From Enterococcus hermanniensis (GTDB lineage: Bacteria > Bacillota > Bacilli > Lactobacillales > Enterococcaceae): a stretch of DNA of 64,000 nucleotides. A program made the position numbers and the translations under genes. The notes under the pieces are model-generated. The model was given only the letters and a program-made list of their open reading frames with translations. It did not search any database and had not been told where the DNA came from. Position 1 is the first letter of the stretch. Each line of letters starts with the position of its first letter. Location of the stretch: contig NZ_JXKQ01000004.1 in assembly GCF_001885945.1 (NCBI RefSeq), positions 186,001 through 250,000 on the forward strand, read 5' to 3'. This document shows, in pieces, positions 37,610 to 45,953 of this stretch.

Positions 37610-38437
37610 ATGTTAAAAAAAATTGATAAAGGTGCGTTATTTTTAGCTGAACAACAACAGCTTTTTCGCTGCCCAAATTGCCATGAAAAAATGCTTCAAA
37701 ATGAAAAGAGTTTAGTTTGTGAAAAAGGTCATCGTTTTGATCTTTCAAAAAAAGGCACGCTCTACTTTTTAGCCCATCAAATCAAAACGGACTATGATCA
37801 TGAGATGTTCGATCCGCGAGGAAGAATGATTCGTTCTGGAATGTATCAACCAGTGATCGAAAAAATAGCTGATTTTATCCAAACTGGGAACGTATTAGAT
37901 GTAGGCTGTGGGGAAGGCAGTTTTCTCCGTCAAATCAGCCAGTTAAAAGAAAATCCAGTCACGATTGGATTTGACATCGCAAAGGAAGGAATCTATCTTG
38001 CGAGCAATCAACCATTGGATGCTTTTTGGTGTGTTGCAGATTTAACGAATTTGCCTTTTGCAGATCAGTCTTTTGATACGATTTTAAATATATTTTCACC
38101 TTCACACTATCGTGAGTTCAAACGTGTATTAAAGTCAGACGGTTGTGTGGTAAAGGTGGTCCCACAATCGGACTATTTACAAGAATTACGAGCGATCTAC
38201 CATCCAGATGGCCCAGCGTATTCAAACGAAGCGGTCATTCAGCGATTTACAGAGGAATTAACAATCACTCAACGTGAACGTGTGACTTATGAATTTGAGA
38301 TTCCTGAAGAACGTCGTTTAGATATATTAGAAATGTCGCCATTAGAATGGAAGGTCTCTGATGAGGTCAAAGCAGGCTTGGCAGCAGACCCGTTAAAGAA
38401 AATAACAATTGATGTAGAAGTATTAAAAGGTTATTAG
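37610..38437 (+). CDS. 23S rRNA (guanine-N1)-methyltransferase, RlmA type
   Basis: Methylates N1 of a guanine (G745/G748) in helix 35 of 23S rRNA. An N-terminal zinc finger has C21, C24, C37 and H41 (CPNC ... CEKGH). The SAM motif VLDVGCGEGSF is at ~95-105. Gram-positive members (RlmA-II/TlrB-like) act on G748. ATG 37610 follows AAGGAAGTGG; the earlier in-frame ATG at 37556 is inside the promoter region. 275 residues. Single gene. Confidence 0.92.
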   Translation: MLKKIDKGALFLAEQQQLFRCPNCHEKMLQNEKSLVCEKGHRFDLSKKGTLYFLAHQIKTDYDHEMFDPRGRMIRSGMYQPVIEKIADFIQTGNVLDVGCGEGSFLRQISQLKENPVTIGFDIAKEGIYLASNQPLDAFWCVADLTNLPFADQSFDTILNIFSPSHYREFKRVLKSDGCVVKVVPQSDYLQELRAIYHPDGPAYSNEAVIQRFTEELTITQRERVTYEFEIPEERRLDILEMSPLEWKVSDEVKAGLAADPLKKITIDVEVLKGY

Positions 38438-38451
38438 AGTAATCGCTTTCA
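38438..38451 (+). promoter_or_regulatory. Candidate cre (CcpA) site upstream of small RNA
   Basis: AGTAATCGCTTTCA matches TGWAANCGNTNWCA at 13 of 14 positions. It is centred about 65 bases before the inferred start of the small RNA, a position typical of CcpA activation. Confidence 0.45.
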
Positions 38452-38474
38452 TTAAAAATTCTGAAAATAGAAGG

Positions 38475-38503
38475 TTGCATTTGTTACTTCGTGATGTTAT
38501 AGT
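38475..38503 (+). promoter_or_regulatory. Sigma-A promoter of a putative small RNA
   Basis: TTGCAT (38475-38480), exactly 17 bases, TATAGT (38498-38503). Transcription would start at about 38510. Confidence 0.75.
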
Positions 38504-38509
38504 ACAAAC

Positions 38510-38624
38510 AAGTTGTTTTTCATTGGTTTTTATCAGGTTCCTGTTCTGATAAAAGTTAGTGAAAAGTACTTCACTAACGTAGTGACTCGCCGTGCTAGAC
38601 ACCGAGTTGGTACGTTTTTTTTTT
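38510..38624 (+). ncRNA. Putative ~115-nt three-hairpin small RNA
   Basis: Behind the promoter at 38475 lie three adjoining hairpins and no open frame. Hairpin 1 is TTTTATCAG / CTGATAAAA (9 bp, 38528-38554). Hairpin 2 is GTTAGTGAA / TTCACTAAC (9 bp, 38555-38578). Hairpin 3 is GACTCG-CC-GTG / CAC-CGAGTT within CGTA / TACG (38579-38614), ending in ten T residues as an intrinsic terminator. The next gene, trmL, starts 140 bases later, so this is not simply its leader. I do not recognise the RNA family. It could instead be an attenuating leader if read-through occurs. Confidence 0.65.
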
Positions 38625-38763
38625 GGTCAAAATCAACTACATATTGATGACATTAGCGGTATAATAACGTGGTGAATAAGTAGCATTACTAAATAAAAGC
38701 CACTGCTGATAACAGATAAAAATAAATGCTAAAAATTTGATCTAAGGAATGAGGAGAGTCACC

Positions 38764-39270
38764 ATGACAAATCATATCGTTTTATTTGAACCACAAATCC
38801 CAGCGAACACTGGTAATATCGCACGCACGTGCGCAGCGACAAATTCACCACTACATTTGATCGAGCCATTAGGATTTTCTACTGATGATAAACACTTGAA
38901 ACGTGCGGGTCTTGATTATTGGAATGATGTCAATATTACATATCATAAGGATCTAGCAGCCTTTTTAGAATTTTTAGAAGATCGTCAGCTTCACCTAATC
39001 ACTAAGTTTGCAAATGCGACTTACTCTGAAATCGACTACACGGATGATGCAGATCACTTCTTCATGTTTGGAAAAGAAACAACCGGTTTGCCAGAAGAAT
39101 TCATGCGTGAAAACTCAGAAAAATGTTTACGAATACCAATGAATGACGAACATGTTCGTTCTCTGAATTTATCTAATACAGTTGCATTAGTCGTCTATGA
39201 AGCTTTGCGTCAACAAGCATTTCCTAACTTAGAATTAGCTCATCACTATGAACACGATAAATTAGACTAA
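38764..39270 (+). CDS. trmL: tRNA (cytidine/uridine-2'-O-)-methyltransferase TrmL
   Basis: A SPOUT-class methyltransferase modifying the wobble base (position 34) of tRNA-Leu. The trefoil-knot blocks are present: [26 protein letters not shown] and [19 protein letters not shown]. 168 residues. ATG 38764 is chosen because GAGGAGAG lies just before it; an ATG 15 bases upstream overlaps the Shine-Dalgarno. Followed closely by a phosphatase gene and recD2 in the same direction. Confidence 0.94.
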   Translation: MTNHIVLFEPQIPANTGNIARTCAATNSPLHLIEPLGFSTDDKHLKRAGLDYWNDVNITYHKDLAAFLEFLEDRQLHLITKFANATYSEIDYTDDADHFFMFGKETTGLPEEFMRENSEKCLRIPMNDEHVRSLNLSNTVALVVYEALRQQAFPNLELAHHYEHDKLD

Positions 39271-39297
39271 TACGATGTATCAAGAAAGGGCGTTTAG

Positions 39298-39954
39298 ATG
39301 AAACTTTATTTTACACGACATGGTAAAACACGTTGGAATGATGAAAAACGTTTTCAAGGCATGATGGGAGATTCGCCTTTATTACCAGAAAGTTTAACTG
39401 CAATCGATGCGTTAGGACAAGAATTGAAAGATATCTCTTTTGAAAAGATTTATACGAGTAGTTTGAAACGAGCATATCTAACAGCAGAAGGAATCAACAA
39501 ACAATTAGCTACACCAGTAGAAATCATTCGTACAGATGACCTAAGAGAACTTGGATTAGGAACTTTAGAGGGGCAATTGATCCCTGTGATTGAAGAACGC
39601 TATCCAAAAGATATGGTGCATTTACGTCAGCATTTAGATTTATATGATCCAACACCGTTTGATGGTGAGCCAATCGAAGATATGTTGCAAAGGATTAATC
39701 AGTTCGTTGAAAAAGCTGTTACCGAGGCAAAAGAAGGCCCACTGCTTTTTGTCGGTCACGGTGCCGCGTTGACCGCAGCGATCCAATCATTGACGGGGAA
39801 ACCATTAGCAGAACTTCGTGATATGGGTGGGTTATATAATAATAGTTTGACGATTTTAGAAGCTGATGCGAGCCAACCACCGTATAAAATGATCCAATGG
39901 AACGATGTCCGCTTTTTAGAGGGACTTGGTTCAAAACCAGATGCATTGCTTTAA
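39298..39954 (+). CDS. Histidine phosphatase family protein (phosphoglycerate mutase-like)
   Basis: A 218-residue branch-1 histidine phosphatase. The phospho-accepting RHG is in LYFTRHGKTRWN (R7-H8-G9), with IYTSSLKRAYLTAEG and the second His in LFVGHGAALTA. This family covers cofactor-dependent mutases, broad-specificity phosphatases and cobalamin-pathway enzymes; nothing here narrows it down. AAGAAAGGG precedes the ATG. Lies between trmL and recD2 with short gaps, likely one operon. Confidence 0.88.
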   Translation: MKLYFTRHGKTRWNDEKRFQGMMGDSPLLPESLTAIDALGQELKDISFEKIYTSSLKRAYLTAEGINKQLATPVEIIRTDDLRELGLGTLEGQLIPVIEERYPKDMVHLRQHLDLYDPTPFDGEPIEDMLQRINQFVEKAVTEAKEGPLLFVGHGAALTAAIQSLTGKPLAELRDMGGLYNNSLTILEADASQPPYKMIQWNDVRFLEGLGSKPDALL

Positions 39955-39981
39955 CCGTTAAGCATAGAAAGGAGGAGCAAA

Positions 39982-42399
39982 ATGTCAGAAGAACAACTAT
40001 ATATCGTAGGTACGCTAAAAGTGGTTTTTTTCCAAAATGCGAGTAATTTCTACAAAGTCTTGCTGATCGATGTCCGAGATACCAATAGTGATTATTTAGA
40101 AAAGGAAATCGTAGTCACTGGTAGTTTTGGCGATGTGCAAGAAGATGAAGAATATCGTTTCTTTGGGCATTTTGTCGATCATCCTCGATATGGTAAACAA
40201 TTTTTAGTTGAAAGTTATGAACAAGCACAACCAACGTCGGCAAATGGGGTGATCAGCTATCTTTCCAGTGATAAATTTCCTGGTATCGGTAAGAAAACAG
40301 CTGAAAAAATTGTTGAAATCTTAGGCGAAGAAGCTATTGATCAAATTATTGATAATCCAGCAGTTTTAGCTAAGATTCCTAACCTGAACATCAAAAAACA
40401 AAAGATCATTGTCGATACGATCAAACAAAATCATGGCATGGAAAAAATCATTGTAGGCTTAAGCCGTTATGGTTTTGGGAGTCAACTCTCTTTCGCGATT
40501 TTTCAAAAATATCGAAATGAAGCTTTAGAAGTAATTACAGAAAATCCTTATCAACTAGTGGAAGATATCGAAGGTGTAGGCTTTAAAAAAGCCGATGCCA
40601 TCGCAGAGCAACTAGGGATTGCAGCGGATAGTACCCAACGAATTCGAGCAGCGATTTTACACCAAGTAACTGAAAATGCCAATCAGAGTGGGGATACCTA
40701 TGCAGAAGCACAACAATTATTGTCGGAAGTCTTGCAATTATTAGAAACAGCTCGTCCGATAGAGATCGCTCCAGATCGGATCGCGACAACGATCATCCAA
40801 CTAGTTGAAGAAGAAAAAATCCAGCAAGAAGCAACCAAGATTTATGAGAATACATTGTATTATAGTGAGTGGGGGATTGCGGCTTCGATCGAGCGTCTGT
40901 TAGCACGTAAAAAAGAAATCAACTATCCTAAAACAACGATTGAAAAAAAATTACGGATCATTGAGAAACAGTTAAAAATCACTTATGGTGATTCACAAGA
41001 TGAAGCAATCAAAGAAGCGATTCGTTCGCCTTTATTTATTTTGACTGGTGGACCGGGAACGGGTAAAACAACCGTAATCAATGGAATCGTAAAGCTATTT
41101 GCTGAATTAAATGGCTTATCTTTGGATCCTAAAGATTACACTAATGCGATTTTTCCGATTCTTTTAGCTGCGCCGACTGGGCGAGCAGCCAAGCGGATGA
41201 ATGAGACGACAGGATTACCGGCCAGTACGATCCATCGATTGTTGGGGCTGAATGGTCATGACGACACACCGGATATCGAAGCCAAAGAATTAGATGGCGG
41301 TCTTTTGATCGTGGATGAAATGTCGATGGTCGATACTTGGTTGGCGAATACCTTATTAAAATCGATTCCTGATAATATGCAAGTTATTTTTGTTGGAGAT
41401 AAAGACCAATTGCCATCAGTTGGACCAGGGCAAGTTTTCCATGATTTGTTGCAAAGCGAAGCGATTCCAAAAATGGAATTGACGGATATCTATCGCCAAG
41501 GTGATGGCTCTTCGATCATTCCTTTAGCACATGAGATCAAAGATGGGAAATTGCCGAGTGATTTCAGGAAAAATCAAACAGACCGCTCGTTTATTGCTTG
41601 CCATGCCTTTCAAATGGAAGAAGTTGTCCGTCAAATCGTTGAACGGGCTAAGAAAAAAGGCTATACAGCTCAAGATGTTCAAGTCCTAGCTCCAATGTAT
41701 CGCGGGCCGGCTGGGATCGATGCGATCAATAAAATGATGCAAGAAATTTTTAATCCAAATGATGGCCGTAAAAAAGAAGTCCAATGGAATGATGTCGTCT
41801 ATCGAATCGGAGACAAAGTCCTGCAACTAGTCAATAATCCAGAATTGAATGTTTTCAATGGTGACATGGGCATGATCGTAGGGATCATTCCAGCCAAAGA
41901 ATCAGACGACAAAGTTGATGAACTAGTGATCCAGTTCGATAACAATGAAGTAAGTTACAAACGTTCGGAATGGAATAAAATCAAATTATCCTATTGCTGT
42001 TCGATCCATAAGTCGCAAGGTAGCGAGTTCAAAATGGTACTTTTGCCGATGGTCAAACAATATTCGCGAATGCTACAACGCAATTTGTTGTATACAGCAG
42101 TCACTAGAAGCAAAGACTTATTGATTTTATTAGGTGAAGAAGAAGCTTTTCAATCTTGTGTGACGAGAGAGTCTGCCGTTCGTAAAACAACATTAATCGA
42201 ACGAATTTTGACGGGCACAGAAACAGCACCAGCAAAACCAAAAGTAGAACCTTTTAAAGCTGAAGAACAAAAGAAAGATCCCGAAGAGCTTTCTGATACG
42301 ATCAAAAGCTCTACCGTGTTAACACCAAGCTTAGTAGCTAGTCAAACCATTGATCCAATGATTGGAATGGAAGGTGTCACCCCCGCATTGTTTATGTAA
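39982..42399 (+). CDS. recD2: ATP-dependent DNA helicase RecD2
   Basis: A stand-alone RecD-type 5'-3' helicase, 805 residues, acting in replication and repair without RecBC. It has an N-terminal OB-like domain, helix-hairpin-helix repeats (FPGIGKKTAEKIVEILG, IEGVGFKKADAIAEQLG), Walker A GGPGTGKTT (~355-363), LLIVDEMSMVD (Walker B), FVGDKDQLPSVGPG, and the SH3-like and C-terminal motifs (CSIHKSQGSEF, LLYTAVTRSK). AAAGGAGGAG precedes the ATG. A ~60-residue polar tail after the helicase core is normal for the family. Confidence 0.96.
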   Translation: MSEEQLYIVGTLKVVFFQNASNFYKVLLIDVRDTNSDYLEKEIVVTGSFGDVQEDEEYRFFGHFVDHPRYGKQFLVESYEQAQPTSANGVISYLSSDKFPGIGKKTAEKIVEILGEEAIDQIIDNPAVLAKIPNLNIKKQKIIVDTIKQNHGMEKIIVGLSRYGFGSQLSFAIFQKYRNEALEVITENPYQLVEDIEGVGFKKADAIAEQLGIAADSTQRIRAAILHQVTENANQSGDTYAEAQQLLSEVLQLLETARPIEIAPDRIATTIIQLVEEEKIQQEATKIYENTLYYSEWGIAASIERLLARKKEINYPKTTIEKKLRIIEKQLKITYGDSQDEAIKEAIRSPLFILTGGPGTGKTTVINGIVKLFAELNGLSLDPKDYTNAIFPILLAAPTGRAAKRMNETTGLPASTIHRLLGLNGHDDTPDIEAKELDGGLLIVDEMSMVDTWLANTLLKSIPDNMQVIFVGDKDQLPSVGPGQVFHDLLQSEAIPKMELTDIYRQGDGSSIIPLAHEIKDGKLPSDFRKNQTDRSFIACHAFQMEEVVRQIVERAKKKGYTAQDVQVLAPMYRGPAGIDAINKMMQEIFNPNDGRKKEVQWNDVVYRIGDKVLQLVNNPELNVFNGDMGMIVGIIPAKESDDKVDELVIQFDNNEVSYKRSEWNKIKLSYCCSIHKSQGSEFKMVLLPMVKQYSRMLQRNLLYTAVTRSKDLLILLGEEEAFQSCVTRESAVRKTTLIERILTGTETAPAKPKVEPFKAEEQKKDPEELSDTIKSSTVLTPSLVASQTIDPMIGMEGVTPALFM

Positions 42400-42401
42400 T
42401 T

Positions 42402-42447
42402 AAAAGGACAGAAAATAAATCTTAAGATTTATTTTCTGTCCTTTTTT
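42402..42447. terminator. Bidirectional terminator after recD2
   Basis: An inverted repeat of about 20 bp, AAAAGGACAGAAAATAAATC with its complement, and a T-run. It extends into the convergent lipid-kinase gene. Confidence 0.9.
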
Positions 42448-43417
42448 CTGTATACCAAATGTATTGAGTAGCCGTTGAGAAGTTTAGATCAAATGAGCGT
42501 TCGCCCATCGTTTCACCATCTGCTTGCCCATGTTCTGGACTGACTGAGACGATTCGCAAACGACTGCTGGTGAAATGCTGATAATGCTTATTATTCGTAT
42601 GTTTCTGTCGGACTAATTGGATCAAGAATCGTAAAATAGCCGGTAAATTTGGTTTTTCTACAACAACTAAATCAATCAAATCTTTTCGAGGGTCTGCCAT
42701 TGGAGCAATCGCGACACCACCGCCAAAATACGGAATGTTTGTTGTTGTACACAAAAATGTTCGTTCAAAATCCAAACTTTGCCCATTTAACTCAACTAAA
42801 ATTGGAAATGTCTTTTGCGTAAAAATTGCTTTTAAAAGATATAGGGCGTAAGAAGTCGATCCTAAGTGGTATTTATTCAATAATTTTTTTGAAGTAGAAG
42901 CATTAGTTGTTGCAACGATCAGAGCGTCCAAACCGATACCGATATTATTCAAAACAATGCCTTGCTCGTCACGAATTTTTTCATCGTAACGAAAAACATT
43001 GATTGGTTGGGGCTGAGTAGCAGAAACGATTTGTTCAAAGGCTTTCTGCGGATCACGAGATAAACCGATTCCTCGAGCAAAATCATTTCCTGATCCAGCA
43101 GGTACATAACTTACCGGACGTTCGATGTCTAAAAGATAGAACTGATTGACTACTTCATGAAGCGTCCCATCCCCACCGATAACGACTAATAGATGAAAAG
43201 AAGTATCTACATGATCTTGTTCACAACTGGGTGACCAGATACTTAATAATTCTGATAAACGGGTAACGATTTCTCGTTCGTCTCCAGGTTTTTTAGTATA
43301 ATACGGTGTATAAGTATAATTTCCAGCATCCATCAATTGGATGATTTTTTCAGCTTTTTTTGCTCCGTTGCCACTACCAGCAGCGGGATTAATTAATATA
43401 TGATAATGAAAATTCAT
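42422..43417 (-). CDS. Diacylglycerol kinase-family lipid kinase
   Basis: A 331-residue protein of the DagK/YegS lipid-kinase family, phosphorylating diacylglycerol or related lipids to recycle phosphatidate. It has N-terminal HILINPAAGSGNGAKKA, the nucleotide-binding VVIGGDGTLHEVVN and VPAGSGNDFARGI. The C-terminal half carries the family beta-sandwich ending AQADGE-like (EHGQADGETMGER). AAAGGATCGAGG precedes the ATG. Single gene. The lipid substrate is inferred by family only. Confidence 0.88.
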   Translation of the reverse strand: MNFHYHILINPAAGSGNGAKKAEKIIQLMDAGNYTYTPYYTKKPGDEREIVTRLSELLSIWSPSCEQDHVDTSFHLLVVIGGDGTLHEVVNQFYLLDIERPVSYVPAGSGNDFARGIGLSRDPQKAFEQIVSATQPQPINVFRYDEKIRDEQGIVLNNIGIGLDALIVATTNASTSKKLLNKYHLGSTSYALYLLKAIFTQKTFPILVELNGQSLDFERTFLCTTTNIPYFGGGVAIAPMADPRKDLIDLVVVEKPNLPAILRFLIQLVRQKHTNNKHYQHFTSSRLRIVSVSPEHGQADGETMGERSFDLNFSTATQYIWYTEKRTENKS

Positions 43418-43563
43418 GACCTCGATCCTTTCAAAAACTGATTATAACAGAGTAATGGAAGGAACTGTATAAAATTGGATTATTTTTTACTCATCGATTA
43501 GTAAGACAAGTAAAATAATAATATGTGATAGGCGAGGCCGGCTTCTTATCATTGGATATTTGT

Positions 43564-43869
43564 TTAGTTTGTAAGAGCGTCATCTTTTTGAATGAACCAC
43601 TCAATGATTTTTTTGTCATAATTTGTAAAAATATCATCCTCATAGACTTCAATTGTTTTTGAGCAATGATGGATTTTTACGGCGAGTATATGCCAAATAA
43701 ATAAAGAAGCTTCAGTATCATGGTATTCGATTCTATATTTTTCAATTAATGGTGCTCGTGTGCTACAACAATTGTAGTTTGTGGATGTCCAACGGCCTTT
43801 AATCGTAGCGTGTCCGTTTACTTTAGCTTGTTGGTACAACTCTTCTAATTCATGATCGATCCCTAGCAT
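43564..43869 (-). CDS. Hypothetical protein, ~101 residues
   Basis: Not recognised. From ATG 43869 the product starts MLGIDHELEELYQQAKVNG and contains two adjacent Cys residues (NYNCCSTRAP) and a Trp-containing acidic C-terminus. No membrane segment or signal peptide is seen. GGAGG lies 12 bases upstream of this ATG; an earlier ATG at 43878 and TTG at 43881 are nearly on top of the Shine-Dalgarno. Codon use looks like the core genes around it. It stands alone between the lipid kinase and queT. Confidence 0.65.
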   Translation of the reverse strand: MLGIDHELEELYQQAKVNGHATIKGRWTSTNYNCCSTRAPLIEKYRIEYHDTEASLFIWHILAVKIHHCSKTIEVYEDDIFTNYDKKIIEWFIQKDDALTN

Positions 43870-44007
43870 TATTTCCATCAACCTCCATTTAAAATAATTC
43901 TTGAATTGATTGTATCACTGACATTAAACGAAACTCAATTTTTCTATCTTATAGTAAAAAATCTAGTGAACAAACAAAATAGAGAGAATTACACTGCCTG
44001 GATAATG

Positions 44008-44016
44008 TGTTATAAT
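44008..44016 (+). promoter_or_regulatory. Extended -10 promoter of queT
   Basis: TGTTATAAT (TGn + TATAAT) directly before the preQ1 aptamer, with a weak -35 TTACAC at 43989. Confidence 0.7.
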
Positions 44017-44017
44017 A

Positions 44018-44062
44018 CCCGAAGCGGTTCATCAACCATCCCGCTTTAAAAAAACTCGGAGA
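44018..44062 (+). promoter_or_regulatory. preQ1-I riboswitch
   Basis: Stem AAGCGG (44022-44027) pairs with CCGCTT (44041-44046). The loop TTCATCAACCATC is followed by the A-rich tail AAAAAAACTCGG, which folds back into the pseudoknot. This is the pattern of class I preQ1 aptamers. The tail runs into the region before the ribosome binding site of queT, suggesting control of translation initiation by the queuosine precursor. Confidence 0.85.
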
Positions 44063-44076
44063 AAGAAGGACTTTTC

Positions 44077-44577
44077 ATGAATGTGGTAGAAAAAAGACGT
44101 GTGAACGTTGTTGTCGTTAATGGAATTATTATGGCGCTCTATTTAGCACTGACAATTTTAGTTTCACCGGTTGCATCGGGCGCTATCCAATTTCGTATTT
44201 CAGAAAGTTTGAATCATTTAGTTGTATTCAATCGGAAGTACTTATGGGGAATTTTTGGGGGCGTCATCATCTATAATGCGATTTTTGGTATGGGCTGGTT
44301 GGATGTGGTCTTCGGTGGAGGACAAACACTATTAGCTTTAGCCTTAACAGCCGCGTTACAAAATATCGTAAAAAATACAAAAGTACGTTTAGCGTTGAAT
44401 GTGGTTTTCTTTAGCGCCAGCATGTTTTTGATTGCATTAATGTTGAATCTGACCTTGCAGTTGCCATTTTGGCCAACATACGGTTGGACTGCGTTAAGTG
44501 AAGCAATCATTATGACTATCTCAGCACCAATCATGTATTATATAGATAAACGTTTGAATTTTGCAAAAAGAGTATAA
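44077..44577 (+). CDS. queT: QueT, substrate-binding component of a preQ1/queuosine-precursor ECF transporter
   Basis: A 166-residue membrane protein with about five to six helices, the S-component of an ECF transporter importing queuosine precursors. The conserved ISESLNHLVVFNRKYLWG block and GGGQTLLALALTAAL fit the QueT family. The preQ1 riboswitch immediately upstream independently supports the substrate. AGAAGGAC precedes the ATG. The shared ATPase and T component would be elsewhere. Confidence 0.93.
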   Translation: MNVVEKRRVNVVVVNGIIMALYLALTILVSPVASGAIQFRISESLNHLVVFNRKYLWGIFGGVIIYNAIFGMGWLDVVFGGGQTLLALALTAALQNIVKNTKVRLALNVVFFSASMFLIALMLNLTLQLPFWPTYGWTALSEAIIMTISAPIMYYIDKRLNFAKRV

Positions 44578-44578
44578 G

Positions 44579-44615
44579 AAAAGACAGCCCCGATCAGAGG
44601 GGCTGTCTTTTTTAT
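44579..44615. terminator. Terminator between queT and the CBS gene
   Basis: AAAAGACAGCCCC / GGGGCTGTCTTTT with a T-run, bidirectional. Confidence 0.9.
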
Positions 44616-45256
44616 TACTCATGCATTGAGAGAGCTTCAACGTCTTGAATCTCAAAATGTTTTCGTTCAAGATAATCAATAATCTGATTCAATTTGTTTT
44701 CATCGACACCTGCAGGTAAGGTAAACAATGTCCTACGACCTTTGAAATCTTTGCCGACATCTAAAGTGATGCAGCTAGCAACTGGAGTGAATTTTGAAAT
44801 ACATTTCGCCATCATCGCTAAATCACCACGTTTTCCTTCAGAAACAACTGTTAAGACATAGCTACCGGTTTGGATGTTCCAAGATTGGGAGAGCATATTT
44901 AACAACGTACTATGAGTAAGGATGCCGTAAAAGTGATGATTTTCATCTAGAACTGTTATGTAAGGTAATTCTTTGATTGTAAAGAAGATTTGGAAAAAAG
45001 ATGTATCTAACGAAATAAATTTTGTGGCATTTTTTAGTAAGTGGGTGACTGGTAGTGTCATATCACCACCGTTTGATTTGTGCCGATAAATGTGCATTTT
45101 ATAAATATTGCCTCGGAAAATTTGGTTGCTCTCATCAAGAATCGGAACACATCGAAAACCAGTACCTTCTAAGATATCTAGCGCTTCTTGTAGTGTTGTT
45201 GATTCATTAATAGTGGTCAAATTCTCTTTGGGATAAACGAGACTTTTTAATAACAT
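44615..45256 (-). CDS. cbpB: CBS-domain protein, CbpB-like (cyclic-di-AMP binding)
   Basis: A 213-residue protein with two CBS motifs (residues ~1-135) and a C-terminal ACT-like domain (~140-205). It matches the Lactobacillales CbpB/YkuL type, whose B. subtilis and Listeria members bind c-di-AMP and, in the apo form, stimulate the stringent-response enzyme Rel. ATG 45256 is chosen because GGAGGG precedes it; the in-frame TTG at 45271 lies within that Shine-Dalgarno. Binding and role here are inferred from the family. Confidence 0.78.
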   Translation of the reverse strand: MLLKSLVYPKENLTTINESTTLQEALDILEGTGFRCVPILDESNQIFRGNIYKMHIYRHKSNGGDMTLPVTHLLKNATKFISLDTSFFQIFFTIKELPYITVLDENHHFYGILTHSTLLNMLSQSWNIQTGSYVLTVVSEGKRGDLAMMAKCISKFTPVASCITLDVGKDFKGRRTLFTLPAGVDENKLNQIIDYLERKHFEIQDVEALSMHE

Positions 45257-45391
45257 CCAATAGCCCTCCAATAAAGCAATTCATTCTTTCATCATATTAT
45301 CATATTCTACTAAAGAAAGAAATTTATTTTAAAAAGATTTATTTAGTTTGCTGTTTAATAACAAATAAGCAGTTATTTATTCGTTGGTGGA

Positions 45392-45420
45392 TTGACAGGA
45401 AAAATATTTGATGATACTGT
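45392..45420 (+). promoter_or_regulatory. Promoter of rpmG-secE
   Basis: TTGACA (45392-45397), 17 bases, TACTGT (45415-45420), 31 bases before the rpmG start. Confidence 0.7.
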
Positions 45421-45450
45421 TAGTTTGTAACTTTGTGAGGAGGGATCGCT

Positions 45451-45603
45451 GTGGCATCAAAGAAAGCGGCTCTAGCCTGCACTGTGTGTGGTTCAAGAAA
45501 TTACACAAAGGCAATTAGTGAAGGCAAACGCGGTGAGCGTTTAGAGATTAATAAATTTTGTAAGCATTGCAATCAATATACGAAACATAAAGAAACTAAA
45601 TAA
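45451..45603 (+). CDS. rpmG: 50S ribosomal protein L33 (zinc-containing form)
   Basis: A 50-residue ribosomal protein starting at GTG 45451 behind GAGGAGGG. Two CxxC pairs ([11 protein letters not shown] and [10 protein letters not shown]) mark the zinc-binding C+ form of L33. The order rpmG-secE-nusG is the standard one in Firmicutes. Confidence 0.95.
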   Translation: MASKKAALACTVCGSRNYTKAISEGKRGERLEINKFCKHCNQYTKHKETK

Positions 45604-45686
45604 TTTTTTTATTGGTTATTAGACTGTGATTATTGTCAGTCATCTAGAGCGATTTATTGCTAAATATATGGTAGGAGGATATTCGA

Positions 45687-45857
45687 TTGAATTTTTTACG
45701 CAGCGTAAAAGAAGAAATGAAATTAGTTTCATGGCCTTCAAAAAAACAATTGCGCCATGATTCATTGGTTGTTATCGAAACAGCGATCATCTTTGCATTG
45801 ATGTTTTTCATCATGGATACGGCGATCCAAGCACTGATTAATTTAGTGATTCGCTAG
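45687..45857 (+). CDS. secE: Preprotein translocase subunit SecE
   Basis: A 56-residue single-helix SecE. The amphipathic N-terminal segment FLRSVKEEMKLVSWPSKKQL is followed by one membrane helix (VVIETAIIFALMFFIMDTAI). It clamps SecY in the protein-export channel. TTG start eight bases after GGAGG. Confidence 0.95.
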   Translation: MNFLRSVKEEMKLVSWPSKKQLRHDSLVVIETAIIFALMFFIMDTAIQALINLVIR

Positions 45858-45877
45858 TAGCCAATTCAAAAAAAGCA

Positions 45878-45886
45878 TGTTATACT
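45878..45886 (+). promoter_or_regulatory. Extended -10 element before nusG
   Basis: TGTTATACT just after the secE stop. No good -35. It could start a separate nusG transcript at about 45893. Confidence 0.5.
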
Positions 45887-45895
45887 ACTTGTGAG

Positions 45896-45928
45896 AAAAA
45901 ACCTTGGGGATGCTGAGGTTTTTTTATT
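45896..45928 (+). terminator. Short terminator-like hairpin in the nusG leader
   Basis: AAAACCT / AGGTTTT stem with a 10-base loop and a run of seven T, between secE and nusG and directly after the extended -10. It may end the rpmG-secE transcript or attenuate nusG. Confidence 0.65.
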
Positions 45929-45953
45929 TTAGAACGAGGAGCCGATTACGAGA

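Noticed and set aside
38579-38624. Terminal hairpin GTGCTAGACACCGAGTTGGTACG resembles the tail of a Cas9 tracrRNA
   Set aside because: No anti-repeat, CRISPR array or cas gene anywhere in the window. The similarity is confined to a GC-rich terminator stem.
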